Of a DNA stretch of 64,000 bases, positions 33,019 through 41,497 are shown piece after piece. A program made the translations under genes and the position numbers. This DNA is from Dictyobacter aurantiacus (GTDB lineage Bacteria > Chloroflexota > Ktedonobacteria > Ktedonobacterales > Ktedonobacteraceae): contig NZ_BIFQ01000001.1 in assembly GCF_003967515.1 (NCBI RefSeq), forward strand, positions 4,216,001 to 4,280,000, in the 5' to 3' direction. How positions within the stretch are numbered: position 1 is the first letter of the stretch; each line of letters opens with the position of its first letter. The notes under the pieces are model-generated. The model had not been told where the DNA came from, made no database searches, and was given only the letters and a program-made list of their open reading frames with translations.

Positions 33019-34165
33019 GCGCATAGGTCGCCTTGAGCATACGGCGGGCGGCCGTTGCGACGGGATCGACGCCGAGCATGGCGATGCAGTCGTGCACCGA
33101 GCAGCCTTCGGGGGTACCAAGCTGGTGGCCTGTGTAGAAGCATGGCATGCAGGGCAGGTTCAGCCGCACCACCGTGGCGCGCTTGCTGTCAGGCTCACCG
33201 GTATAGGGTCCCCAGGCTTTATGGTTGGTGAGGCTAAAGATAGCCACGGTCGGAGCCCCTACGGCCGCTGCGATATGCATAACGCCCGCGTCATTGCCCA
33301 CGAAAAGATCGACCAGCTCCAGTACGGCGGCCGTCGTTTTGATGTTGCCTTTGCCGGACAGGCTACGCACCGGCATCGAGGACTGCATCTGTGAGATGAT
33401 ATGCTCATGCAGCTCTTTCTCTTCGGGGCCGCCGACCAGCAGCAGCTCGCCGCCGAAATCGGCGTGCAGCGTATCGGCCAGCTGCGCGAAGCGCTCCGGA
33501 GGCCAGCGCCGGGCTATGCTATAGCTGCCGCTGCCAGGGTGCATGGCGATCAGCGGTCGCCTTACCTCGTGGGCATTGTCCTCTCCATAGACGAGTCGCC
33601 GGGCCTGCTGGCGATCGCCCTCGCTCAAGGGCAGGTACAGCTTCTTGTCCCGCACGGTCGCCCCGGCCGCCTCGGCGACCGCCATGGCGTATTCCGCCTC
33701 GTGCAGCGCGCCGAAGCCGTCATCCTTGACGCGCACATTGAGAAACCAGCCGTGTCCATTATCCAGTCCCACGCGCCAGCGCGCCCCGGTGGCGCGCATC
33801 AACAGTTGGTGCTTCAAGCGCCCAAAGGGTAGCGTCAGGTGGTGGAGCAGCAGGACCGCGTCATAGCGACCGGACCGCAGTGTTTGCCACAGCTCCTTCA
33901 GACGCAGCAAGGCCCGTGGATTGTTGAGGATCTGGCGCGGATGATCGAAGAGGTATTTATCCAGCACGATGGTATGATTGATGGCATCCCAACCGTTCAG
34001 GATGCCTGCCGAATCGGGCGTCACCAGTAGATCGATGCGGGCCTGCGGATACGACTCGCGCAGCGCTCGTAACGCGGGGGTCGCCAGCAGCAGGTCGCCG
34101 ATACCAGCCATCTTTACCACCAGTATCCGTGCGTCAGGTGGCAGCGTTATCTGTGATCTATGCAT
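33005..34165 (-). CDS. GT9 glycosyltransferase (heptosyltransferase-like), copy 4 of 4
   Basis: The 386-residue product has the GT9 GT-B fold: N-terminal ILVVKMAGIGDLLLATPALR, central AMHPGSGSYSIARRWPPERF and the nucleotide-sugar motif VGNDAGVMHIAAAVGAPTVA. The C-terminus has clustered Cys (NLPCMPCFYTGHQLGTPEGC, then HDC). In diderms such enzymes add ADP-heptose to LPS; here the donor and acceptor are unknown. It is last in the minus-strand run and separated from the GNAT gene by a degenerate repeat of the GNAT tail. Confidence 0.9.
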   Translation of the reverse strand: MHRSQITLPPDARILVVKMAGIGDLLLATPALRALRESYPQARIDLLVTPDSAGILNGWDAINHTIVLDKYLFDHPRQILNNPRALLRLKELWQTLRSGRYDAVLLLHHLTLPFGRLKHQLLMRATGARWRVGLDNGHGWFLNVRVKDDGFGALHEAEYAMAVAEAAGATVRDKKLYLPLSEGDRQQARRLVYGEDNAHEVRRPLIAMHPGSGSYSIARRWPPERFAQLADTLHADFGGELLLVGGPEEKELHEHIISQMQSSMPVRSLSGKGNIKTTAAVLELVDLFVGNDAGVMHIAAAVGAPTVAIFSLTNHKAWGPYTGEPDSKRATVVRLNLPCMPCFYTGHQLGTPEGCSVHDCIAMLGVDPVATAARRMLKATYALKGQ

Positions 34166-34176
34166 ACATTTTCTAT

Positions 34177-34219
34177 TTCTTATCTGTACTCTTCAGGAGC
34201 TAAAGCCCTGATGTAGTAG
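34177..34219 (-). pseudogene. Degenerate copy of the GNAT gene tail
   Basis: Read on the minus strand, the segment encodes RALAPEEYR-stop. This matches the true C-terminus YRSLAPEEHK-stop of the GNAT gene whose end lies at 34241. The DNA is also similar (34177-34219 with 34238-34279). It looks like the scar of a tandem duplication that was later removed. Confidence 0.5.
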
Positions 34220-34240
34220 TTATATACAAGTTTTATTTTC

Positions 34241-35077
34241 TTATTTATGCTCTTCGGGCGCTAAAGATCTGTAGTGATGAAGCTGGCAATAGTCCTCGAA
34301 GCCCAGGCGGTGATAGAGCTCTCCGCTCATATCGGATGGTGAGAGCGTGGCGATCGAGTATCCCAGCTGCCCGATGGCGCCGATGACGTGCCACATCATG
34401 GCCGTGGCGATGCCCTGCCGTCGCACCTCCGGACGCGTTGTCACCCCGTAGATGCCCGCAATGCCCTGTTTGAGCAGGACCGACGCGACCGCGACCGCCC
34501 TTCCTTCTTGCCAGCCAAGGTAGTGATGCCAGAGCTTCCCCTCGCCGAATCCGCTGAGCTTGTAGGTCAGATAATAGTGGCGGGCCATCATTTCGGTGGC
34601 GCCAAAGCCGATTCTCTCCACCTCGCACTTGGTCTGCAGTTCTTCAAGCGTCCGCACCTCGCGTATCTCCAATCCATTCACCGAGACATCGATGCGGCGA
34701 GCCGAGCTCACATCGAGGATCAGACAGGACATGGAGGTCCGCTGGACCATGCCGTGGCGCTCAAGGTATGTTCCCAGATCGGACGGTTGGGTGGTTGGAC
34801 CGACGCGCCAGCCAGGATCAACTACCTCGTGGCTTCTAAAACGGGCCAGCGTCTCCTCGATGCGCGAGTCGATATAGGATGCGTCATGCCGCTTAAAGCA
34901 TGTTAATAATACCCCATTTGGGCCCCCGGGACCAGTGATAAACAGGGTCAGCTCGTCGTCCTGGTGCAGGATGGCGCCCGGCAGGTTGCGTCCAAAGCAG
35001 GCCATCTCCTCGGCGAAATTGCGCTCGATCGCCGCCATTAATCCAGGTTCCGCCAGACTACTGAAGATCTTGCTCAT
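34241..35077 (-). CDS. GNAT-family acetyltransferase
   Basis: The 278-residue product has a C-terminal GNAT domain with the acetyl-CoA loop VRRQGIATAMMWHVI and a final GELYHRLGFEDYC. The N-terminal half is less conserved. Its start overlaps the end of the upstream GT9 gene by 20 nt, indicating coupling. It may N-acetylate the sugar made or transferred by the neighbouring glycosyltransferases (inference). Confidence 0.88.
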   Translation of the reverse strand: MSKIFSSLAEPGLMAAIERNFAEEMACFGRNLPGAILHQDDELTLFITGPGGPNGVLLTCFKRHDASYIDSRIEETLARFRSHEVVDPGWRVGPTTQPSDLGTYLERHGMVQRTSMSCLILDVSSARRIDVSVNGLEIREVRTLEELQTKCEVERIGFGATEMMARHYYLTYKLSGFGEGKLWHHYLGWQEGRAVAVASVLLKQGIAGIYGVTTRPEVRRQGIATAMMWHVIGAIGQLGYSIATLSPSDMSGELYHRLGFEDYCQLHHYRSLAPEEHK

Positions 35078-36419
35078 GCGGTATTCCTTCTACTTTATGC
35101 GGCATCTCCAGCAGGGCCACTTCTTCAGAATACGGCTGGCCTGCCTGTTCCGATTGGAGCGTCTCAATGGTCTGTAGTACCTGCTCGGGCGGGATGTTCT
35201 TCATGCACTGGGTTGTAAAGAAGCGGCAATCGGCGGGCGCGCCTCTGGCTTTATAGCAGGGACTGCACCAGATCGGATCGCGCAGAACCGTGGCGTGTGG
35301 ACTGACGGGACCGCTCATGGCCGGATCGGTTGGACCGTGGATGGCGATCACCTTGCTGCCCACGGCGCAGGCGATATGCATGGGACCACTATCACCGGTC
35401 ACCAGGATATCCGCCCTCTGTAGCAGGCCCGCTAGCTGTCTCAGACTCGTCTTGCCCGCCATGTTGATGGCCCGCTCCCGCATGCGGGCCGTGATCGCCG
35501 CGATCAGCGGCAGATCATCGGGCGCGCCGGTAAAGATGACCTCATACCTGCCCGTTTGCAGCAGGCGATCGATCAACCTGGCCCAGTACGGAATGGGCCA
35601 GCGCTTGGATTGTCCATTGTTCGAGCTGACATGGCAGGCGATCAGCGTCTTCTCTCCGCTGATCCCTTCCTGTTGTAGCAGGTGCTCCACATCCTGTCGG
35701 GCCTGCTGATCAACCACCAGGGTCGGGATGCGATCTTCCGGTTGAATGGTCGCCCCCGCGGCCTCGGCCAGTCGTAGACAGTAATCGACCTCGTGCAGGT
35801 GGTCGCCCTCCTCCCAGTGCTGTCCGGGTACGCTATCGGTCATCAGGCCGGGATAGCTCTCTTTGCCAAAGCCCAGGCGGCGCGGCGCACCACTGAGCAA
35901 GGAGATTAGCGCTGCCCAGGGACCGAATACACTGACCGCCAGATCATAGTCTCGCTCGTGTAGGCGCTGGCGCAGCGCCCGGGCCTCGCGCCAGTTTTTG
36001 GGATTGAGCAAAGCCTTTGGGCGGCGCCAGATATTGGGATCATAGGTCAGTACCGTGTGGATGGTGGGATCGTTGCCCAGCACGTGCGCGCTGGACGGGA
36101 GCGCCAGCAGGTCGATCTCCGCCTCGGGATAGGTGCGTTTCAAGGTGTGGACCACCGGCAAGGACAGCACCAGGTCACCGATCAGGTCCAGGCGAATTAC
36201 CAGGATGTGCCTGGGATGGAAGCGCGCCGGATTCAGGGCCGGCTTCCTTCTGAGTCCACTGCTCAGGCGCAGATACAGGCCCAGCACGCTCATCAAGATA
36301 TAGATGCCAGAAAGTAAGATCCGTTTGCTCGTATGTACAGCGCTATTGCGCAGCCGTCTCCGTGAATCGGGTTGCGTAGGATAGCCATAATCATCTCTAT
36401 TTGCTAACGCATGTGCCAT
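35058..36419 (-). CDS. GT9 glycosyltransferase, copy 3 of 4
   Basis: The 453-residue product has an N-terminal extension with a hydrophobic segment (~33-52, RILLSGIYILMSVLGLYL) that may attach it to the membrane. ILVIRLDLIGDLVLSLPVV, ACHVSSNNGQSKRWPIPYWA and VTGDSGPMHIACAVGSKVIA are the GT9 marks. The C-terminal Cys cluster is IWCSPCYKARGAPADCRFF then QCM. It lies 10 nt after the previous gene of the run. Confidence 0.9.
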   Translation of the reverse strand: MAHALANRDDYGYPTQPDSRRRLRNSAVHTSKRILLSGIYILMSVLGLYLRLSSGLRRKPALNPARFHPRHILVIRLDLIGDLVLSLPVVHTLKRTYPEAEIDLLALPSSAHVLGNDPTIHTVLTYDPNIWRRPKALLNPKNWREARALRQRLHERDYDLAVSVFGPWAALISLLSGAPRRLGFGKESYPGLMTDSVPGQHWEEGDHLHEVDYCLRLAEAAGATIQPEDRIPTLVVDQQARQDVEHLLQQEGISGEKTLIACHVSSNNGQSKRWPIPYWARLIDRLLQTGRYEVIFTGAPDDLPLIAAITARMRERAINMAGKTSLRQLAGLLQRADILVTGDSGPMHIACAVGSKVIAIHGPTDPAMSGPVSPHATVLRDPIWCSPCYKARGAPADCRFFTTQCMKNIPPEQVLQTIETLQSEQAGQPYSEEVALLEMPHKVEGIPHEQDLQ

Positions 36420-36429
36420 AAAATTATTC

Positions 36430-37644
36430 CTATGTATTGTTTACCAGCGCCTTGATGTCCTGCTCAACCTGCTGATCTGTGATCAGGCGTACGCAGGGAT
36501 GCTCGGGGAGCTCTTCTTCGCTAAAGTCCAGGCGACCACAGGGAATAACGGGGCATCCAGGGCAGCGATAGGTAGAGGCCAGGACTCGCTGCCGTTCCGG
36601 CGCGCCCCAGGGTCCGAAGATGTGCGTATCGGTTGGTCCGAACAGGCGCAGAGAGGGCGTATCCTGCGCGGCCGCCATGTGCAGAGGACCATTATCGACG
36701 CCCAGCACCAGGTCGGCGCGCGCCAGCAGGGCCGCCAGCTGCCCCACTGTCGTCTCCGTCAGGATGAGGGCGGCCCCCTGCAGCGGCGCCGCGATCTCTT
36801 TGATCATGGCCTGTTCACCCTTGCTGCCGGTAAAGATAACATGGGCTGGCGATGGCAGGAGGGTCCCCACGATCAACGCCCGCGCGATATGGGTCCAGCC
36901 ATCGTTCCGCCACAGCTTGACCGCGCCTCCAGTCCCCGCGTGGATGACCACGATAGGTTTTCCTGTAGATATGGATGCCTCTTGCAGCCGCTCATCGACC
37001 CAGGCCAACTCATCCTCATGGGGTTGAAAATAGAGTGGATAGCGCGTGGGAGTATAGGGCTCGGCCAGCACGGGCGCCCGCAGGGTCCGCAGAGCGGTGC
37101 TGGCCAGGCGCAGATTCGAGATCGTCGCGTGCTCGGCGGCTGGAAACGGTAGCGCCTGTGTCAGGAACGGCGTGGTCAGTTCGGTGGCATAGCCGATGCG
37201 CTCAGGAATGGCTGCCAGGTAGAGCAGGGCCGCGCCCCACCAGAAGTCTGGCCGCAGGTTGATGGCGATGTCATACTCATTCTGCTTGAGCTGCTTCGCT
37301 GTGCGCAACAGCAGCTTATAGGGGTCCAGCGGCTTCTGCGACGCGCGCTGGAAGCCCGGAAATGGGCAGGTCAGCAGGCGATCGACAGCGGGATGGCGTG
37401 CCACCACCTCGCTCGACCAGGGGCCGATCATCATCGTAATCTGGGCCTCGGGTAACAGCTCTTTGATGGCCTGCAATATCGGGGTCGTCATGATCATATC
37501 ACCGAGGTGATCGGGCCGCACCAGCAGGATGCGCGGTGCCCGTTCCGCTGATGGCAGGCGCTTTTTGTGACCGGCTCTCCTGGCTCCCAGGCTGCCATAG
37601 ACGCGCACAAGGCTCAGAATAAGGGTGCGTAACAGACGCCTCAT
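36430..37644 (-). CDS. GT9 glycosyltransferase, copy 2 of 4
   Basis: The 404-residue product starts at ATG overlapping the previous stop by 4 nt. It has an amphipathic N-terminal helix (MRRLLRTLILSLVRVYGSL), ILLVRPDHLGDMIMTTPILQ, VIHAGTGGAVKLWRNDGW and VLGVDNGPLHMAAAQDTPSL. Its C-terminal Cys cluster is YRCPGCPVIPCGRLDFSEEE then HPC. Donor and acceptor are unknown. Confidence 0.9.
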   Translation of the reverse strand: MRRLLRTLILSLVRVYGSLGARRAGHKKRLPSAERAPRILLVRPDHLGDMIMTTPILQAIKELLPEAQITMMIGPWSSEVVARHPAVDRLLTCPFPGFQRASQKPLDPYKLLLRTAKQLKQNEYDIAINLRPDFWWGAALLYLAAIPERIGYATELTTPFLTQALPFPAAEHATISNLRLASTALRTLRAPVLAEPYTPTRYPLYFQPHEDELAWVDERLQEASISTGKPIVVIHAGTGGAVKLWRNDGWTHIARALIVGTLLPSPAHVIFTGSKGEQAMIKEIAAPLQGAALILTETTVGQLAALLARADLVLGVDNGPLHMAAAQDTPSLRLFGPTDTHIFGPWGAPERQRVLASTYRCPGCPVIPCGRLDFSEEELPEHPCVRLITDQQVEQDIKALVNNT

Positions 37645-38819
37645 GACTGCACCTCCGCCCGCTGCTGCGCGTCAGGGATCAGGCGCAGCAGGGCCTGCCA
37701 GACATCAGCAACCGTGACCGAAGTCATGCAGGTACAGTGCTCGCAGGGCTGCATCTTGCCCAGAAAGAAGCAGGGTTGTCCCGTGGGATGGCGCCAGAGA
37801 GCGATATGCTGTGAATCATCCACGGGATAGGGTCCGTATTCCTCAGGGCTGGTAGGACCGAAGATAGCGATGACCGGGGTCCCAACCGCCGCCGCCAGGT
37901 GCATCGGGCTGCTGTCGTTGCCAATAAACAGTCTGCACACCTCGATCTGGGCCGCCGTCTCCCCAAAGCTCGTCTTCCCCGCCAGGTTAACCACCATCTC
38001 GGATGGCACATCCAGCAAGCCATCGATCAGACCCTGGTTTAACTCCTGGTCGCTTTCGCCGCCGATCAGGAGCACCTGCATCCCCAGTTCAGTAACGATG
38101 CGCCGCGTCAGCTCTCGGTAGCGCTCGATGGGCCAGCGCTTCGCCGTTAACTGCATGCCGGGATTGCTGCCGCCGCCGGTGAAGACAGCGACCTTCGTAT
38201 AGTCTGATTTGTAGATCGACTGGCGTTCCTGCTCGGTCGGCACAAAGAGCATGCGAGGATGATCAATGCGCAGCCCGATCGCGCGCGCCAGGTCCAGATA
38301 GATCTCGGCCTGGTGTTGCAGGTGTGAGCGGTCGGCTGAGACGACCACACGATCGGTCAATGAGAAGCCACGACCCAGGCTATCGGGGCCTACGCGGCGC
38401 GGCACACCCGCCAGCCATGGCAGCAGGGTCAGCATCGGCGAGCGATCCAGCACAAACGCCAGGTCATAGCGCTGCCTGCGCACTTGTCGCGCCAGCTTGA
38501 GATAGTCTTTAAGGCTATAGCGACCGGGGATGCCGATGCTGCCACAGTCGATAACCTTATCGACCGCCGGGTGATGCTCGGCAATCGTCTTCGACCACGT
38601 GCCGGTAATATATGTGATAGTCGCCGCTGGATAATTGGCGCGAATAACCTCAAGCAGGGGAGTGGTCATAATCACATCCCCAATGCAGCAAGGTTTGATC
38701 AGCATGATTGATCGCGGCTGGCGCCTTGATAGTCCATTGAACGGCTTAGCGAGCGCGTTAAGCAGTAGGAACAGCAGCCGCAGACCGCTACAGAGTGTCG
38801 TAATAAGTTGTTGACGCAG
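37641..38819 (-). CDS. GT9 glycosyltransferase, copy 1 of 4, probable CTG start
   Basis: The GT9 core has SIMLIKPCCIGDVIMTTPLL, FTGGGSNPGMQLTAKRWPIE and IGNDSSPMHLAAAVGTPVIA, plus a C-terminal Cys cluster (QPCFFLGKMQPCEHCTC). The first ATG (38705) has no ribosome site and would cut just before the Rossmann strand. The frame upstream is open and encodes RQQLITTLCSGLRLLFLLLN then ALAKPFNGLSRRQPR, which matches the amphipathic N-terminus of the next GT9 protein. It contains no ATG, GTG or TTG. CTG 38819, two nt past the previous stop and 9 nt after GAGG, is the best start and gives 392 residues, like its paralogues. Confidence 0.82.
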   Translation of the reverse strand: MRQQLITTLCSGLRLLFLLLNALAKPFNGLSRRQPRSIMLIKPCCIGDVIMTTPLLEVIRANYPAATITYITGTWSKTIAEHHPAVDKVIDCGSIGIPGRYSLKDYLKLARQVRRQRYDLAFVLDRSPMLTLLPWLAGVPRRVGPDSLGRGFSLTDRVVVSADRSHLQHQAEIYLDLARAIGLRIDHPRMLFVPTEQERQSIYKSDYTKVAVFTGGGSNPGMQLTAKRWPIERYRELTRRIVTELGMQVLLIGGESDQELNQGLIDGLLDVPSEMVVNLAGKTSFGETAAQIEVCRLFIGNDSSPMHLAAAVGTPVIAIFGPTSPEEYGPYPVDDSQHIALWRHPTGQPCFFLGKMQPCEHCTCMTSVTVADVWQALLRLIPDAQQRAEVQS

Positions 38820-38821
38820 AA

Positions 38822-39577
38822 CTAGTATCCTCTATCTTTCTCAGAGAGTCCCGTATCGGCCGCTGGTGGAGGATCTTCGCTACGCACAGTCGCCTGATCC
38901 TCTATCTGATCCGCATGGAGTTCTGGATATACTGATGAGGAGGGACTGACACGTGCCGTTGGAAGTTGCTCCTCCATATGCGGGTGAAGTGCTCGGCCGC
39001 AGGCAGGGCAATAGAGATCGCGGGCCTGTATAGCGGTGCCACAACCCGGACACTGTCGCGCTGGAGCCTGAGCGGGCGCCCCTTCGAGTCGCGTCGGCGC
39101 TGCCGCCAGATCTACCTTGTCGGTATCAGGGGCTACCTCCTCCACTATCATAGTCTCCTGTGAATGGATTGTCAAAGGTGTCAGGCCAGGTGGTGGGGGT
39201 GGGATGACTGGTACCGTTGTATCGGCGTAGACCGGTGCTGTATGGCTTCCATCTGATTGAGATGTATAGGTTGTCTCGTGGGTTTCCTGTGGTGGGACCG
39301 CTGGTCCTTGACTCATCAGCAGTTGTAGCTCAGCACGAGCTTGAGATAACTGCTGATGAGAATTGAAGAGATTCTGACATGGCGTTAACAATTCTGGTTG
39401 GGTCAACATGCCTGCCACATACAGCTCCATGACCTGTTTGAGTACATCCTGTTCCTGAGCCGTAAGCTGGCGCCCCAGTATCTCGATCTGCGAACGCGTA
39501 CGCTGAATTCTCGCAATGCGTCCTGCACTATTAGAAGCTTTCTCAAGACTTCGGTGAACTGAATCCCATAGGTTCAT
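38822..39577 (-). CDS. Zinc-ribbon protein with N-terminal helical region
   Basis: The 251-residue product has a helical, probably coiled-coil N-terminus (~1-95). A Pro/Thr-rich linker with PPPPPG (~105-165) follows. A zinc ribbon (QCPGCGTAIQARDLYCPACG, ~175-195) and an acidic tail close it. No membrane segment is visible. It begins the glycosyltransferase run and ends 2 nt before the first GT9 start. It may be an adaptor for complex assembly; no function can be named. Confidence 0.7.
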   Translation of the reverse strand: MNLWDSVHRSLEKASNSAGRIARIQRTRSQIEILGRQLTAQEQDVLKQVMELYVAGMLTQPELLTPCQNLFNSHQQLSQARAELQLLMSQGPAVPPQETHETTYTSQSDGSHTAPVYADTTVPVIPPPPPGLTPLTIHSQETMIVEEVAPDTDKVDLAAAPTRLEGAPAQAPARQCPGCGTAIQARDLYCPACGRALHPHMEEQLPTARVSPSSSVYPELHADQIEDQATVRSEDPPPAADTGLSEKDRGY

Positions 39578-39822
39578 CGTGGCCCCCTCTGTATGCTATG
39601 CGCTTTTTAGCCAGTGCAAATTATAACAAAGCTCCTGTGGGAAGTCGAGCGAGCAGGAAACGTGAGATATTGCCTCTCTCTCCCGCGGGGATGTGTCCCC
39701 GCGTTGATGTGTTTTGCCTTTCGATGCTTGCCACTACCCATCTATACCTCTTTAACGCCGAGACGAATGTTTTCTTGAGGTGCGGGAGATCGGCCACGCG
39801 TGCCGACCCGGGGCAACGGATT
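39578..39822. other. Gap between the zinc-ribbon and ispE genes
   Basis: No gene is seen. A GC-rich hairpin CGCGGGGA-TGTG-TCCCCGCG (39684-39703) and another dyad (CGGCCACGCGTGCCG near 39792) lie here. One of them may end ispE transcription. Confidence 0.4.
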
Positions 39823-40746
39823 TTAAAAATATGAGATTCCGTCGCTGGTGGTGGTGATAGGATGGGTCAGGTAGGCCTCGTAGCCCTGCTGCTGGAGTTG
39901 GTGCTGCACCCAGGCGGCGGCTGGCAGATCGGCAAAGGTTGAGAAGAGTGTGGGACCGCTACCCGAAAGCCGCACATATGAGGCCCCCGCCTGCAACATG
40001 GCGGCGCGTGCCTGTGCTACCTCGGGATACTGCGCGAGCACGCCGCGTTCCAGGCTGTTATAGAGATCCGTGGGCCGCAGCGTGCTGCGGGTCTGCAGGG
40101 CGGTTTCGGCCGCGCGGCTCCACGAGCCGTTGCTGTAATCGCTGGCCGTCAACTGCCGGAAGACGGTGGCAGTTGAGACACCGATGGCCGGCTTTAGCAA
40201 CACGAGCCAGCGCATCGCGGTGGGCCAGTGGGGAGCCAGTGGGGTTATCTTCTCGCCCCGCCCCTCGCAGAGGGCCAGCCCCCCGGTCAGGAAGAAGGGG
40301 ATATCTGAACCGAGGGATGCAGCTATCTCCCAGAGATCATGCAGCGAGAGCGGCAACTGCCACCACTGTTGCAGCACCAGCAGGGTCGCGGCTGCGTTGC
40401 TGCTACCTCCACCCAGACCCGCCGCCACCGGGACACGTTTATTGAGCTCGATAGAGAGTCCTCGCGTCAGGTTGAGCTTCTGCCGAATCGCCTGCGCGGC
40501 CCGTACCACCAGGTTCTGCTCATTGCTCAGTTCAGGGCGGTTGCAGACCATGCTCACCCGGTCCTCATCAATGATCGAAAAGCACAGCGTATCATAGAGG
40601 TCAATCGTCTGCATGATCGTCGCCAGCTCATGATAGCCGTCCGGCCGCTTGCCCAATACATCCAGGGTCAGATTGATCTTCGCGTATGAACGCGTAAAGC
40701 GAACCTTCTCGATCGCTTCAGGACTGGCATGATCGTCTCTTCTCAT
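39823..40746 (-). CDS. ispE: 4-diphosphocytidyl-2-C-methyl-D-erythritol kinase
   Basis: The ~307-residue GHMP kinase phosphorylates CDP-methylerythritol in the DXP isoprenoid pathway. SYAKINLTLDVLGKRPDGYH is the N-terminal signature, VPVAAGLGGGSSNAAATLLV the ATP loop and YVRLSGSGPTLFSTF the third motif. I placed the start at ATG 40746 (MRRDDHASPEA). The frame stays open 477 nt further upstream, but that part is the foldback repeat and is not kinase-like. ispD and ispF lie 7.5-8.2 kb away on the same strand. Confidence 0.93.
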   Translation of the reverse strand: MRRDDHASPEAIEKVRFTRSYAKINLTLDVLGKRPDGYHELATIMQTIDLYDTLCFSIIDEDRVSMVCNRPELSNEQNLVVRAAQAIRQKLNLTRGLSIELNKRVPVAAGLGGGSSNAAATLLVLQQWWQLPLSLHDLWEIAASLGSDIPFFLTGGLALCEGRGEKITPLAPHWPTAMRWLVLLKPAIGVSTATVFRQLTASDYSNGSWSRAAETALQTRSTLRPTDLYNSLERGVLAQYPEVAQARAAMLQAGASYVRLSGSGPTLFSTFADLPAAAWVQHQLQQQGYEAYLTHPITTTSDGISYF

Positions 40747-40898
40747 CTCGGTTGTTCGCACTCCATCTTTTATTATATGGTCATTATGTTTAACGTAACA
40801 TGCATGTACCCCTCTGGCTAGGGAGGTGGTCGTGTTTGGCGGAACATGCGCGCCCGGGCACGGGGCCGCTTTGCGGCAATAGCCCGCATGACCTTTAA

Positions 40899-41254
40899 CG
40901 AAATAAAAAGGGATAAAAATCGTTCGCCATAACACGAAAATGTTCTCGTAGGCGGCATAGGATTGCGGTCTTATTAATACCCAGAATACAGGAAATGCAG
41001 CAATCCGGCCTTGTGCATTCCGCCCTATTGGCTTTGGCTTATGCATGCCGCCCCGTTGGCTTCGACATGGTGAGAGCCAATATGATCGTTTGTATGGGGA
41101 ACATTCCGTACGTGAACGGGGCGGCATGCACAAGGCCGGATTGCTGCGTGTTTGAAGAAGGAACCGCGATATACAGCCCGCAATCCTATGCCGCCTACGG
41201 ATACGTTTTCGTGTTCTGCCCACACTTCTTTTCCCTTCTTATTTTCTTTAATAT
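40899..41254. repeat. Foldback (inverted-repeat) element upstream of ispE
   Basis: Several nested arms pair across the centre: 40931-40940 with 41206-41215 (10 bp), 40949-40968 with 41178-41197 (20 bp) and 40997-41018 with 41126-41147 (22 bp). In addition 41043-41057 pairs with 41115-41129 (15 bp). AT-rich outer arms (GAAATAAAAAGGGA near 40900 and its near complement near 41235-41248) extend it. A GCCGCCC-TTGGCTT unit is duplicated in the middle. No transposase is inside, so it resembles a MITE or foldback element. It also lies where ispE's promoter should be. Confidence 0.8.
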
Positions 41255-41497
41255 CATAGGGGCGCACCTACGACTCGCCGCACGGATTTCTGTGTGCATT
41301 GTGCCCACAAAAGCCCTGCTTGTCAACCACCCCTCACTTGACGCCGCAGCAGGTAAAATTGTAGTCTATGCATAGCCAAAAACTACCTGCCTTTAGAATA
41401 TTTTTAGACAATATGATACACTGCAGAGTATGCATACGTAAATATTACGTTGCTCGCTCCTGTATTTTTCTTTTGCGACAACTGTTAAGTAGGTAAG

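Noticed and set aside
36499..37152. 217-codon frame opposite a GT9 gene
   Set aside because: Antisense shadow; the minus strand has the GT9 signature motifs.
40747..41223. N-terminal extension of ispE through the foldback element
   Set aside because: The sequence is translated inverted repeat with no kinase similarity; ispE-like sequence begins only after 40746.
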